A stretch of DNA of 64,000 nt from Scylla paramamosain (Eukaryota > Arthropoda > Malacostraca > Decapoda > Portunidae), in the NCBI RefSeq assembly GCF_035594125.1, contig NC_087197.1, positions 9,098,110-9,162,109 of the forward strand, read 5' to 3'. The position numbers were made by a program, and so were the translations under genes. This document shows positions 49,190 through 64,000 of this stretch, in pieces. The notes below the pieces were generated by a model that saw only the letters and a list, made by a program, of their open reading frames with translations, was not told the origin of the DNA and did not search any database. The number at the start of each line of letters is the position of its first letter. Position 1 is the first letter of the stretch.

Positions 49190-49929
49190 CTTGTTCAATT
49201 TTCATCATACTTTCCAATCCAGTAAACCTTTTCAGTTTGTTCAACTATCTCCTCTTGTTCCCCCACCACTTCTGCTATAATTTCCTTAACCCTTTTCACC
49301 TCTTTTCTCTCTCTAGCTATTTTCATAGGTAGGTTCTTCTTCCTGACCTCAAATACCACCACACACATCTTTCTCTGTTGCATGTCTCTCACAAGATTAC
49401 TTTTTTCCTTTATTGTTTTAATCACTTCCTATCCATGTCCTTATTGTGTTCCCGTTGCTGTTGCCTTATTATCTCCTCCATATCCACCTCTTGTTATTGT
49501 TCTCTCTCTCTCTTCTTTCAAATTTCTGACTTCCTCTGTCACTAACTCTTACTTTCCCAACCTTATTCTCTATCTTGTAGAGGTTTCTTTAATTCCTCAT
49601 TCTCTTCCTTGAGTTTCTTGATTTCTTCACAGTACTTCTTGTTTAAGTCCACTATTTTTGTCACCTCTTCTCTCAGTTCTTTAATTTCTTTTTCTCTTTC
49701 CATTTCCCTCTTCCTCATCTCTATTATATCACTAGATATCTTTTTAACATTATTACCACCCACCTCTCTCTCTCTTCCTTCAACGTCTTTATTATTGCTG
49801 CTAAGTTATTTATTCTTCTCGTATTTTCACACTTTCTTCTTCAATTTTCCTCATTTGTTTATTTGTATGAGCTACACTGAGGTCCTCTTCATTGAATCCT
49901 GCAAAAACATTTGCTGTGCCAGCTGCCAT
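49190..49929 (-). pseudogene. LINE ORF1 relic, copy B
   Basis: Starts MAAGTANVFAGFNEEDL, then a strongly charged coiled coil (residues such as EIKELREEVTKIVDLNKKY and KKLKEENEELKK at about 49,563-49,763), then a second Lys/Glu-rich segment ending in VYWIGKYDEN near 49,200, the start of the ORF1 C-terminal domain. ORF1 proteins of this type trimerise and coat element RNA. Stops and frameshifts near 49,800 and 49,500 break it. Confidence 0.7.
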
Positions 49930-49960
49930 CTTCCCTGTTGGTATCACTCACAATGTTTAC

Positions 49961-52849
<2,889 letters not shown>

Positions 52850-53051
52850 GTTTCTTTTTTTGCTGTTTTCTGCTTTGGGGTTCCATGAAGTGTTTTTAGG
52901 TCACACCTCTTGTTTTTACTTTTTGATGCCATAAGTTCCCCAAGTGAAGGTAGTGCATTAAGTAATGGATGCATGTCCCCAGTTATGACAGTCTTCTCAC
53001 GTTTCTTGCGATTCTTTTCTGCTATCTGTCCAGCTCGGACAACATCAATTT
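52850..53051 (-). CDS. SLX9/FAM207A-like protein, internal exon
   Basis: On the minus strand a strong acceptor (TTGACTGTTTCCTTACAG) ends at 53,052. The exon then reads IDVVRAGQIAEKNRKKREK, GDMHPLLNALPSLGEL, MASKSKNKRCDLK and ends in KQKTAKKE plus two bases. A donor GTACGT follows at 52,849 (an alternative GTACAT lies 4 bp further). A basic helix followed by V-GD-HPL-ALP-L is the signature block of SLX9/FAM207A proteins, which bind pre-40S particles and assist nuclear export during ribosome biogenesis. Starting phase: two bases complete a codon begun in the previous exon. Ending phase: two leftover bases, compatible with the terminal exon at 37,902. The N-terminal exon or exons were not found. 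The family assignment is from memory. Confidence 0.65.
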
Positions 53052-53109
53052 CTGTAAGGAAACAGTCAATATAAGATCACTTAAAATTTTATGTAAACAT
53101 CTCCAACCT

Positions 53110-53500
53110 TTCAAGAATTAAACAGCTCATGCAGTGAACCCACACAGCACCTGACTTCTGTTCTCTCTAAAATTTCTGATTGGGGTAGAGCAAACTTAGT
53201 ATTATTCAGTGCCTCAAAAACTTAATTTTTACATCTATCAACTTAACAACCTTCCAGATAACAATACCCTCTTTTTCAGTGACACTCAACTGTCCCCCTC
53301 TTTTACATTAAACATCCCTGGTCTATCCTTTACTAATAATCTAAACTGAAAACCACATCTCATATTTAGCTAAAACATCTTCTATGAAGTTAAGAGTTCT
53401 GAGTTGTCTCCACCAGTTTTTCTCATACCCTCAACTTGCTAACTCTGTACATCCATGTATGAAGTACACTTCACATATGAGGGATTCAGTTACATAGTGA
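53110..53500 (+). mobile_element. Jockey-like LINE fragment (RT C-terminal side)
   Basis: Aligns by eye with the plus-strand Jockey-like copy at about 59,900-60,280, sharing for example TCTCTAAAATTTCTGATT and GAGCAAACTTAGTATT. It begins abruptly near 53,110, only about 60 bp from the SLX9-like exon, and ends near 53,500. It corresponds to the region after the FADD box. Multiple stops. Confidence 0.7.
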
Positions 53501-53955
53501 CTTAATTGCCACATCTGACGAAAATTAGTTATTTATAGCACAGTCTTCCCCAACCCTGCCTCTATCTGGGGTGCTAAGGCAGACGTTAAACTCAGCTCCT
53601 AAAAGGGTCGAAACCCCTCTGTCAGCCGTATCAATGCTGTCACCCATACACTCTGAAGTTCACCTCACCAGCAACGTATGTGACACTGCCAGGAGACACA
53701 GGGATGAGCAGCCAATGGGAGGCAGGGAAGCTGTCTCGTAACTGTGCTGTGCCCCTCCACTGGCCAATGAGCAGCACATTATTCCCCTGATGTTACTGCC
53801 TCCTTCCTCCCTCACCACCCACCAGTAAGTCTCTCTCGCTCCTATATCACGCAGCAGCTTAACTTTTTTTTCTGTACTCAATGTTGGGTTACAAGAATGT
53901 GGCCAGTGGTATGAGTGATTCAGACGGAAGCCCTGATGACCCTCTCATTAATGTG

Positions 53956-53958
<3 letters not shown>
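53501..53958. other. GC-richer segment with two CCAAT boxes; possible promoter region
   Basis: Local GC is higher than in the surroundings. CCAAT pentamers occur at 53,712-53,716 and 53,764-53,768, each in a favourable context (CAGCCAATGGGAGG; TGGCCAATGAGCAG). A plus-strand ATG at 53,881 opens 24 ordinary codons (containing MSDSDGSPDDPLIN) before the CA tract, with a GT where an exon could end. This could be a promoter and first exon, but no downstream exon was identified. Confidence 0.25.

Positions 53959-54030
<72 letters not shown>
53959..54030. repeat. (CA)n microsatellite, ~72 bp
   Basis: Pure CA tract. The 54,031-54,190 stretch following it holds nothing recognisable before the LINE. 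Confidence 0.97.
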
Positions 54031-54036
<6 letters not shown>

Positions 54037-54201
54037 TGGCCAGCTGTTCAGATGCAGGTGTTAGAGCTCCTGAAGACACATGCTACTGGCTCTGGACAAA
54101 ACAATGAGGCCTAGTAATGTATATGCAGGAGTGAGGGGTGGGTTACAGAGTGTCCTGTCCCTAAATTTAATACAAAAAGGAGTATTTTGAGGTTAAAAGA
54201 A

Positions 54202-55135
54202 ATGGAAGGAAAGGAAAATCTAGGTGATGCCACTGGTCCTGATGTGTTTGTAAACAAACTGAGTGAGGAGGTGAGACAAAAGGCACATTTTACTGAAAGC
54301 CCTGTGGGCTAGGACAATTGGTGGAGACAAGTGGAGAAATGGATTTTTCAGGATACAGAGAAGAGAAAGGAAATATGAGGAGGATAATCAGTGTAGAGAA
54401 AGAAATAAGGTGCATGAGGGAACTGACCTCTGGCATTCTGGAAAAGCAGGACAAACTTATTATGGAAAACAAAGAACTGAGAAAGAAGTATAGTGAATGT
54501 GAGAGTTCTCTAAAGATAAACAATGAGATAAAAGAGGCAATAGAGGAGCTAAAGAAAGAAAATGGGATACTTAAGACTAAGTGTAATGGATATAAAATTA
54601 CTCTGCAGGGCCTGCAAGAAAAGGTGGAAGATAGTGCTGGAAAAGTGGAAGGGGCAGTATGTGAAGCCAAACTGGAGGAACTGAGAAATAACTAAAAGAA
54701 CATAAGGATGAAAAAGTTAGCTTCACAGAAATGGTTAAAAACAAATACAGGAAAAGACCAAGGACAGTAATTCAGGTAATTAAAGAAAAGGAGGTTTAGG
54801 TGAGAGACACAGTAAGAAGAAATGCATGGTCTTTTTACTGCAAGAGAAGAAAAACCCAGTTAAGTCTGTGAGAGAGAGGGAAGAGAAGAAGTTGGTTGTG
54901 GTCTAAGATGGGGAACAGGGACCGGAACGAGAAGTGGAAGAAGTATATAGAATTGGAAAATATAGTGAAGGAGGTAAAAGACAGTTAAAAGTGAGAATGA
55001 GACCCCAAGTTGCAGTAGAGGAGATCCTAGTGAGAACCAGGGAGCTGGCTGAAAGTTCAGAATACAAGAACATTTGGGTAAAAAGAGATATGAATTGGAA
55101 GAAAGGGAAAAAAGAGGGATCTGAGAAATGAAGCT
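54202..55135 (+). pseudogene. LINE ORF1 relic, copy D
   Basis: An ATG at 54,202 (MEGKENLGDATGPD) precedes an early stop near 54,310. The frame from 54,318 encodes a coiled coil of about 100 residues (MENKELRKKYSECESSLK; EAIEELKKENGILKTK). After further frame breaks, the C-terminal domain appears at 54,934-55,131 (EVYRIGKYSEGGKRQLKVRM; NIWVKRDMNWKKG), matching copy A. Function by family: trimeric RNA-binding chaperone of the retrotransposon particle. Confidence 0.78.
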
Positions 55136-55182
55136 AAGGAAAAAAATGAGAGAAGGACAGAGACCGAGTAGAGCAAATTTTA

Positions 55183-58126
55183 TTGGTGGGTACTAGATAT
55201 GAGACTGAAGAAGCGGTATATTCAGGAAAGAGAACAAGAAATGAAGGAACCATGGCAGCAGACAGAGAAATTACAAGTGGTGGGAGAAGTAGTACATTAA
55301 GAGTAATGCATACAAACGTAGACGGGTCACTTTCAGGTGTACTGGAAGTGAGAGATTACCTAAAGGAAAGGAGACCAGATGTGTTGTGCTTAACTGAGAC
55401 AAAGTTAAAAGAGGAAGTCCACTTAAGCTTTAAGGAAGAGGGATATAATTATTGGAGGAGAGACAGAAAGGGAAAGGGAGGAGAAGGAGTACTGATAATG
55501 GTTCATGATGACATATATGTAGAAGTGCAATATGGAGATGGCATGGTGGAGGTCATAAGTATAACAATCAGGACCAGTGGGAGAGAAAGGAGGATACATA
55601 TTAATGTATGTGCCACTGACTAATACATGGAGGCTGGAGGATCACAAGGAAATGTAAAAGAAATTGCTGAAGTGCCTAGACGACATGATAAGGAAGGACA
55701 GTAAAATACTACTAGTGGGAGACTTTAACTGCAAAAATGTAAGCTGGGAGATGGAAGTTAATGGAAATGCTGGACCATGGAGTGAAGAAATGCTACAGTT
55801 AGCTATGGTGAATACAATGGACCAATGGGTGGAGGAATTTACAAGATACAGAGGGGAGGAGGAAACATATATGCTAGACCTGGTATTCACAAAAAAAAAA
55901 CACACACAAAAAAAAAACAGAGCCCTGTCCAACCACTGAATGCTTAAGCCCAATGGGAAAAAGTGACCATGTGTTATTAGAAGTGGTACTGCAAGATTGG
56001 GAGGTGCTACAATGTAAGGAGGCTTGTAAAAATGGGACACTAAATCACACAAAGACAAATTTTACAGAGTTAAGAAAATTCTGTGAAAGTATTGATTGGA
56101 AGGGACTTATGGAAGGCAGGACAGTGCAAAAGAAATATGAAATATTCCTGAAAAAGTACAATGAGGGTGTGCATAAGTATGTACCTGTGTATAAAGTAAG
56201 GAGCAAACATATTTGGTATAATGCCAGATGTGCAGATGCTAAGAAGAGAAAGGATATAGCTTGAAAGAAACTGAAGAAACAAAGAAATGAAAATAATAGA
56301 GAACAGTATAAGGAGGGAAGGAACGAGTATGTTAGAATAAGAGAGGAGGAGAAACCATTTGAAAAGGATGTGGTAAAGAAATGTGAAGAAGAGCCTGAGC
56401 TTTTTTACAGATATATCAATGGAAAGATGACAAGCAGAGAGACCATTAACAAGATAGTAAAGAAAGGAAGGATAAATCAAACAGTAGATGAGATGAGTGA
56501 AATTATGAATGAGAGTTTCAGGTCTGTGTTCAATGTGGAAGTGGATTGTACAGAACCAAATGAGGAGATGAGGCATGGGGGGTTATGGGAAGTCTTGGTG
56601 CAAAAAACATGAAATTGGCAAATTGTTAGAGAAGTTGGATGTCAGGAAAGCAATGGGGCCTGATGAGTGTCAGGTTGGACACTAAAGGAATGTAGAGAAC
56701 AAGTGGTGGAGACAATTTGGGATGTGATTAACAGCTCACTGATTGAGGGAAGAGTACCAAGTGAGTGGAAGAGAGCAAATATAGTTCCAATACACAAAGG
56801 AGGAAAGAGGACTAAGCCACTAAATTATAGACCAATGTCACTAACTAGTGTTGTGGGCAAGATCTATGAAATAGTGATCAAGGAAAAGTGGGTGAAATAT
56901 TTGGAAGAGAAAGAAGTTATAACAAATAGTCAATTTGGTTTCAGAAAAGGTAGGTCATGTGTGACAAATTTACTAAGTTTCTATACAAGAGTAATAGAGG
57001 AAGTACAAAACAGAGATGGGTGAGTAGATACAGTGTACTTGGACATCAAAAAAGCTTTTGATGAAGTTCCACATAAAAGACTATTGTGGAAGATGGAACA
57101 TATAGGAGGTCTGAGAGGGACAATGCTAAAATCGATGAAAGATTATTTTAAAGGATAGAGAAATGAGAACTGCGATCAGGGTCACCTGTTCAGGTTGGAG
57201 TAATGTAACAAGCGGAGTACCACAGGGATCAGTGTTAGCATCCATTATGTTCCAAATATACATCAGTGACATGCAGGAGGATTTGACCAGTTATATTAAT
57301 CTGTTTGCTGATGATGCAAAATTGTTAGGAGTAATAAAGAGCCATGTTGATTGTATAGAGCTGCAAAGAGATATTGACAAGATTTATGGGTGGTGCAAGA
57401 GGTGGAAATTGGAATTCAATGCTAAGAAATGCCATGTGATGGAACCAGGAAAAAAGTGAAAGAGGACCTGCATGGGACTATAAAATGGGGGAGGAAGTAA
57501 TAATAAAGAGCAAGGAGAAAAAAGACCTAGGAGTGTTTTTTTCAAGATACCCTGTCCCCAGAACAGTATATAAATGAGATATTTGGCTCAACGTACAGGA
57601 TATTAACAAATATTAAGGTGGCACTTCATTACATGGATAAGACTATGATGAAAAAATTATAGCCACTATGCTACGTCCCAGACTAGAATATGCAGCAGTG
57701 GTGTGGTCTCTGCATATGAAGAAAGACAAAGAAGGATGGTACTGGAGCTGAAAGACCTAACGTATGAAGAGAGATTGAAGGAAATGGGACTGCCAACTTT
57801 GCAAGTTAGAAGAGAAAGAGGAGATCTAATAACAGTGTATAAAATAGTTAACTGCATTAAGAAGATAGACAAGCAGGTTCTTGTGTTGCTGGAGGAAGAT
57901 GAAGCTGGATGGACGAGAGGACATTCAAAGAAGATTAGAAAGGGTCAGTGTTTGAGGAGCATCAAGAAGTACAGTCTTTCACAAAGAACTGTGGATATCT
58001 GGAATGGTCTAAATGAGGAGAGTGTTACAGCACCAAATGTACATAAATTTAAGGAAATGCTGGATAAATATAGATGTGGAGACAGGACACTACGAGCCCT
58101 GCTCGAACCCTTTATTATACAACTAA

Positions 58127-58127
<1 letters not shown>
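55183..58127 (+). pseudogene. LINE ORF2 relic: endonuclease and reverse transcriptase, copy D
   Basis: Endonuclease: HTNVDGSLSG near 55,312, CLTETKLKEE near 55,388, a frame break at 55,623, GDFNCKNVSW near 55,720, and an intact GKSDHV near 55,953 preceded by an A-rich indel. RT: RKAMGPDE near 56,645, LNYRPMSLTS near 56,820, FGFRKGRSCVTNLLS near 56,935, LDIKKAFDEVPH near 57,040, GVPQGSVLAS near 57,215 and FADDAKLLG near 57,304. The C-terminal block from 57,703 has LTYEERLKEMGLPTL and VRRERGDLITVYK. The normal stop is gone and the frame runs on through the microsatellite. Of the copies here its catalytic motifs are best preserved, but it is clearly inactive. Confidence 0.85.

Positions 58128-59600
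<1,473 letters not shown>

Positions 59601-59690
<90 letters not shown>
59601..59690. repeat. (CA)n tail of LINE copy E
   Basis: A CA tract of about 90 bp immediately after the LINE 3' motif. Confidence 0.95.
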
Positions 59691-59695
<5 letters not shown>

Positions 59696-59762
59696 AGATG
59701 TGATGGTAGTACTGCACAGTTACAGTGCTGAATCACACAAGATGTAAGGACAAAACACACAC

Positions 59763-60435
59763 ACTTTTAGGAATTTTGGCACCCACTCTCTTTCTGTTAC
59801 TCATCAATGATCATCTAAACCAAACTTCTTGTCCTGCCCACTCCTACACTGATGATACCACCCTGCATTTTTCCACATCTTTTTCTACAAGTTCAACCCT
59901 TCAGGAAGTAAATAGCTCATGTAGGGAAGCCACAGAACTCCTGACTTCTGATTTCTCTAAAATTTCTGATTAGGGCAGAGCAAACTTAGTATTGTTCAAT
60001 GCCTCAAAGAAACTCAATTCCTCCATCTATCACCTTGACATAACCTTCCAAATATCTATCCGCTCTTATTCAATGACACAACTGCCCTGCTCTTCTACAT
60101 TGAACATCCTCGGTTTGTCCTTTACTTATAATCTAAACTGAAAATTTTGAATCTCATCTCTAGTTAAAACAGTTTCTATGAAGTTATGTGTTCTATGTCA
60201 TCTCCAATGACAGAATTTTTTTTCAACCCTCCCTCCCAACTTCAGCCACTATCTCTGCACAGGAGATTTATTTGTCTACATATGATGTTTGCTACATGTG
60301 CATGAGGGGTAAGGGCTTCCACTCACGCTGTTTTAGACAGGGTGGAATCAAAAACTTTTCATCTCATCAACTCCTCTCCTCTGACTGTCTGCAGCCTTTC
60401 TCTTATCACAGCAATGTTGCAGCTCTTGCTATCTT
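59763..60435 (+). mobile_element. Jockey-like LINE, upstream half of a split copy
   Basis: 5'-truncated in the RT: LAPTLFLLLINDHL leads to SYTDDTTLHFS, the catalytic box as YTDD near 59,853, then the thumb region with SKISDWGRANLVLFNASK-like sequence (stops present). It ends near 60,435 within a segment reading SNVAALAIF. The continuation is found at about 63,450. The sequence between is an inserted copy in the opposite direction. Confidence 0.75.
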
Positions 60436-63400
60436 TTTTTTATTTTTTTATATAGGAGGGACACCAGCCAAGGGCAACAAGAATCCAATAAAATAAAAGC
60501 CCAATGAGATGCCTGGACCCAAAAAGGGTCCGAAGTGGTAGTCAAAAATTGAAGGATAAGTATCTTGAAACTTCCCTCTTGAAGGAATTTTTAAGACATA
60601 GGAAGGTGGAAATACAGAAGCAGGCAGCGAGTTCCAGTTTACCAGAGAAAGGGATGAATGATTGAGAATACTGGTGAACACTTGCATTAAAGAGGTGGTC
60701 AAAATAGGGGTGAGAGAAAGAAGAAAGTCTTATGCAGTGAGGCTGCAGGAGGGGAGGCGTACAGTTAACAAGATCAGAAAAGCAGCTAGCATGAAAATAC
60801 CAGTAGAATATAGCTAGAGATGCAACATTGTGGCAATGAGAAAGGGGCTGAAGACAGTCAGTTAGAGGACTTGATGAGATGAAAAGCTTTTGATTCCACC
60901 CTGTCTAAAAGAGAGGTATGAGTGGAACCCCCCCGGATACGTGAAGCATACTCCATACATGGATGGATGGATAAGGCCCTTGTACAGAGTTAGCAGCTGG
61001 GTAGGTGAGAAAAACTGGCAGAGGCATCTCACAACGTCTAACTTCATAGAAGCGGTTTAAGCTAAAGATGAGATGTGAAGTTTCCAGTTTAGACTATAAG
61101 AAAAGGACAGACCGAGGATGTTCAATGCAGAAGAGGGGAAAAGTTGAGTGTCACTGAAGAAAAGATAGTTATCTGGGAAGTTGTATTGAGTTGATAGATG
61201 GAGGAATTGAGTTTTTGAGGCATTGAACAATACCAAGTTTGCTCTGCCCCAATGAGAAATCTTTGAGAGATCATAAGTCAGATGTTCTGTGGTTTCCCTG
61301 TGTGAACTGTTTACTTCCTGAAGGATTGGACATCTATGAAAAGATGTGGAAAAATGTAGGTGGTATCATCAGTGTAAAAGTGGATAAAACAAGAAGTTTG
61401 GTTTAGAAGATCATTGATGAATAATAGGAAGAGAGTGGGTGACAGGACAGAACTCTGAGGAATACCACTATTAATAGATTTAGGAGAACAGTGAACATTT
61501 ACCACAGCAGCAACAGAACAGTCATAAAGGAGACTTGAGATGAAGTTACAGAGAGAAGGATAGAAGCCGTAGGAGGGTAGCTTGGAAATCAAAGCTTTGT
61601 TCCAGACTCTATCAAAAGCTTTTGATATGTCCAAGGCAACAGCAAAAGTTTCACCAAAATCTCTAAAAGAGGATGACCAAGACTCAGTAAGGAAAGCCAG
61701 CAGATCACAAGTAGAGTGGCCTTGACGAAACCCATATTGGTGATCAGATAGAAGGTTGTGAAGTGATAGATTTTTAAGAATCTTCCTGTTGAGGATAGAT
61801 TAAGAAACTTTAGATAAGCAGGAAATTAAAGCAATATCAAGGTAGTTTGAGGGATTAGAACAGTCACCCTTTTAGGAACAGGCTGAATGTAGGCAAACTT
61901 ACAGCAAGAAGGAAAGGTAGATGTTGACAGACAAAGCTGAAAGAGTTTGACTAGGCAAGGTGCAGGCACAGAAGAGCATTTTCGGAAAAAAATAAGGGGG
62001 ACCCCATCAGGTCCATAAACTTTCCGAGGGTTTAGACCAGCTAAGGCATGGAAAACACCATTGGGAAGAATATTAATAGGTTGCATGAAATAGTCAGTGG
62101 GTGGAGGAGAGGGAAGAGCAAGCCCTAAATCGTCCACAGTAGTGTTTTTAGCAGAGTTCAGCTTTAGAGATAGATATGATAGCAATGGTGTCATCTGGTT
62201 GAAATAAAGAAGGAAAAGAAGAAGAATCAGTGTTATTGGAGATGTTTTTGGATAGATGCCAGAAGTCATGAGGGGAGTTAGATCTGAAAGATTTTGACAC
62301 TTTCTATTAATGAAGGACTTTTTGGCTAGCTGGAGAACAGATTTGGCATGGTTCCGGGCAGAAATATAAAGCACATGAGATTCTGGTGATGGAAGGCCTA
62401 AGTACCTTTTGTGGGCAACCTCTCTATCATGTATAGCACGAGAACAAGCTGTGCTAAACCAAGGTTTGGAAGATTTAGGTTGAGAAAAAGAGTGAAGAAT
62501 GTACACTTCCATGCCAGACACTATTGCCTCTGTTATGTGCTCGGCACATAGAGATGGGTCTCTGACATGGAAGCAGTAGTCATTCTAAGAAAAATCTGCA
62601 AAATAACTCCTCAGGCCCCCCCAACTAGCAGAGGCAAAATGCCAAAAACACCTCTGCTTAGGGGGATCCTGAGGAGGAATCAGAGTGATAACACAAGATA
62701 CAGATATGAGATTGTGATTGGAGGAGCCCAACAGAAAAGTGAGGGCAACAGCATAAGCAGAAGGATCAGAGGTTAGGAAAAGGTCAAGAATGTTGGGTGC
62801 ATCTCCAAGACAGTCAGGGATACGAGAAGGGTGTTGCACCAACTGCTCTAGGTCACGGAGGATAGTAAAGTTGAAGGCTAGTTCACCAGGATGGTCAGTG
62901 AAGGGAGAGCAAAGCCAAAGCTGGTGGTGAACATTGAAGTCTCCAAGAAGTCTCTTCGCAAAAGGGAAGAGAGTCAGAATGTGTTCCACTTTGGAAGTTA
63001 CGTAGTCAAAGAATTTCCTATAGTCAGATGAGTTAGGTGAGAGGTATACAGCACAGATAAATTTAGTTTGAGAGTGACTCTGTCATCATAGCCAGATGGT
63101 GAAAAACTCGGAAGATTCAAGAGTGTGGGCATGAGAGCAGGTTAATTCATTGTGCACATAAGCACAACATCCAGCTTTGGATTGAAAATGAGGATAGAGA
63201 AAGTAGGAGGGAACAGAAAGGGGCTACTGTCAGTTGCCTCAGACACCTGTGTTTCAGTGAGAAAAAGAAGATGAGGTTTAGTGGAGGAGAGGTGGTATTC
63301 TACAAATTGAAAATTAGATCTAAGACCACAAATGCTGCAGAAATTAATGAAGAAAAGTTGAGGGGGGTGTCAAGACACTTAAAGTCAATAACAGAAGAGC

Positions 63401-63445
63401 AGTCCGACCTGGGGACATTTGTGGTCCCCTAAGCAGATGGGGACT
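60436..63445 (-). mobile_element. Jockey-like LINE, minus-strand copy inserted into another copy
   Basis: Read on the minus strand: endonuclease (about 63,340 down to 62,585), RT (about 62,520 down to 61,300), C-terminal region (61,050 to 60,448), then an imperfect poly(A) seen as T-runs at about 60,425-60,455. ORF1 is absent. The family differs from the CR1-like copies by its YTDDTT box and its PxSYxL..F-type C-terminus, which resembles Jockey-group elements of arthropods. Frameshifts are frequent. Confidence 0.8.
60448..63370 (-). pseudogene. Jockey-like ORF2 relic: endonuclease and reverse transcriptase
   Basis: Endonuclease: FCSICGLRSNFQ near 63,340, LFLTETQVSEATDSS near 63,270, [13 protein letters not shown] near 62,940. 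The final motif reads SSNHN, so SDH is altered. RT: LNPRKVYGPDGVPLI near 62,010, DISKAFDRVWNKALISK near 61,620, GIPQSSVLSPTLFLL (Gly-Ser changed to Ser-Ser) near 61,460, catalytic box YTDDTT near 61,370. C-terminal: LLTLYKGLIHPSMYG near 60,970 and WNSLPASVFPPSY near 60,630. The enzyme would nick target DNA and prime reverse transcription. Several frame breaks (for example near 61,810 and 62,550) show it is dead. Confidence 0.8.
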
Positions 63446-63800
63446 CTACTGCTATTTTCATGCTAACTGCCCTTCTGATCTTGCTAACTGCAAACCTCTC
63501 CTCTTCCTGTGGCCTGGCTGTACAAGACTTTCTCCTTTCTCTCATCCTTATTCTGTCCACCTCTCTAATGTAAGAGTTAACCAACATTCTCAATCATTCA
63601 TCCCTTTCTCTATTAAAGTCTAGAACTCTCTGCCTGCTTTTGTATTTCCTCCTTCCTATGACTTGAACTCTTTCAAGAGAAAAGTTTCAAGGCACTTATC
63701 CTCTGTTTTTTTTTTGTTTTTTTTTATTATTCTATCTGACATCTTTATGGGAACTGGCATTAAGTGAGCCTTTCTTTTTATTAAAAATGGGCCTGTGGCC

Positions 63801-63805
<5 letters not shown>
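63446..63805 (+). mobile_element. Jockey-like LINE, downstream half of the split copy
   Basis: Continues the plus-strand copy that stops at 60,435: CYFHANCPSDLANC near 63,455, then FIPFSIKVWNSLPAF near 63,600 and FPPSYDLNSFKRKVSRHL near 63,645. It ends with a 3' UTR containing GGGCCTGTGGCCC and a (CA)n tail. The join at codon level (ALAIF to YCYFHAN) restores normal spacing for the family, which supports one interrupted element. Confidence 0.75.

Positions 63806-63841
<36 letters not shown>
63806..63841. repeat. (CA)n tail of the split Jockey-like copy
   Basis: CA tract of about 36 bp directly after the 3' UTR. Confidence 0.93.
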
Positions 63842-63849
63842 CATTTTTT

Positions 63850-63960
63850 TTTTTCATAACTTTTTGATGAAACACAATAACATTTCTTTTCTACAAAACA
63901 TTCTTATAAAATAGAGGTGCATCTTATGCAGAAGTGCATCTAATACATCAGTAAATATGG
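63850..63960. mobile_element. Terminus of a TA-flanked DNA transposon (partial)
   Basis: On the minus strand it reads CCATATTTACTGATG followed by GCATAAGATGCACCTC, with TA outside at 63,961-63,962. The tandem AAGAYGCACCT-type subterminal motif resembles the end of the transposon at 40,202-41,189. The other end was not found. Confidence 0.45.
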
Positions 63961-63962
63961 TA

Positions 63963-64000
63963 GCCTAATTTGCTCGTATATCAAATAAATTTTCCCCATT
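63963..64000. other. Window end, nothing recognised
   Basis: Short AT-rich stretch after the transposon end. Confidence 0.4.

Larger units (their letters stand above)
46945..49960 (-). mobile_element. CR1-like LINE, copy B (minus strand, internally deleted)
   Basis: Read on the minus strand: 5' end near 49,960, ORF1 from an ATG at 49,927-49,929, part of the endonuclease, RT with a large upstream deletion, C-terminal block, and a 3' end reading GCAACTAGGTAATAAC followed by a short (CA)n tract. Same family as copies A and D. It sits in the SLX9-like intron in the sense orientation of that gene. Confidence 0.82.

Noticed and set aside
53660..53881. 73-codon minus-strand frame as the N-terminal exon of the SLX9-like gene
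   Set aside because: It begins at a TTG rather than an ATG, lacks the basic N-terminal motif expected for the family and shows no matching donor.

Overview
This window is eukaryotic, most likely from an arthropod and plausibly a decapod crustacean. That is inferred from very long dinucleotide tracts, a GIY-YIG Penelope-like element, several CR1-like and Jockey-like LINEs, pogo/Tc1-type short DNA transposons and sparse spliced coding sequence. No prokaryotic gene organisation is present. Almost every open frame is either satellite or microsatellite translated by chance, or a decayed transposon fragment. All boundaries below were set by eye.

Positions 1-37,290 are a single AT-rich satellite field. 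The basic unit is a degenerate monomer of about 96 bp present in both orientations. The first 14 kb is a near-identical tandem higher-order array: one copy of 5,846 bp, one of 5,870 bp, and a third copy cut off after about 2.3 kb. From 14 to 37 kb the monomers are much more diverged, and in places follow a cycle of about 650 bp. This field is interrupted by (TA)n tracts (16.9, 18.5 and 30.0 kb), a truncated Penelope-like retroelement (17.0-17.8 kb, minus strand) carrying a GIY-YIG domain and a convincing hammerhead ribozyme fold, and a roughly 1-kb non-satellite island (22.07-23.06 kb). Several orientation switches coincide with perfect short palindromes.

Positions 37.3-53.1 kb appear to hold the 3' part of a real spliced host gene on the minus strand. 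An exon at 52,850-53,051 and a terminal exon at 37,788-37,902 have good splice sites and matching phase, and resemble the ribosome-biogenesis protein SLX9/FAM207A. An AATAAA signal follows the stop. The roughly 15-kb intron between them is filled with CT/GA microsatellites (including a regular array with 38-bp spacers and a large hairpin), two TA-flanked short DNA transposons (40.2-41.2 and 46.2-46.9 kb) and three CR1-like LINE copies (41.6-45.5 plus; 46.9-49.95 minus; 50.35-51.66 minus).

Positions 53.1-64 kb are dominated by retroelements: two more CR1-like LINE copies head to tail (54.2-58.1 and 58.4-59.6 kb), and a Jockey-like LINE (plus strand, 59.76-60.43 kb) that has been split by a second, oppositely oriented Jockey-like copy (60.44-63.44 kb) and resumes at 63.45 kb. 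All LINE copies are broken by stops, frameshifts or deletions. The CR1-like copies share a 3' end of the form ACAACTAGGTAAAT followed by (CA)n, which explains many of the CA/GT tracts.
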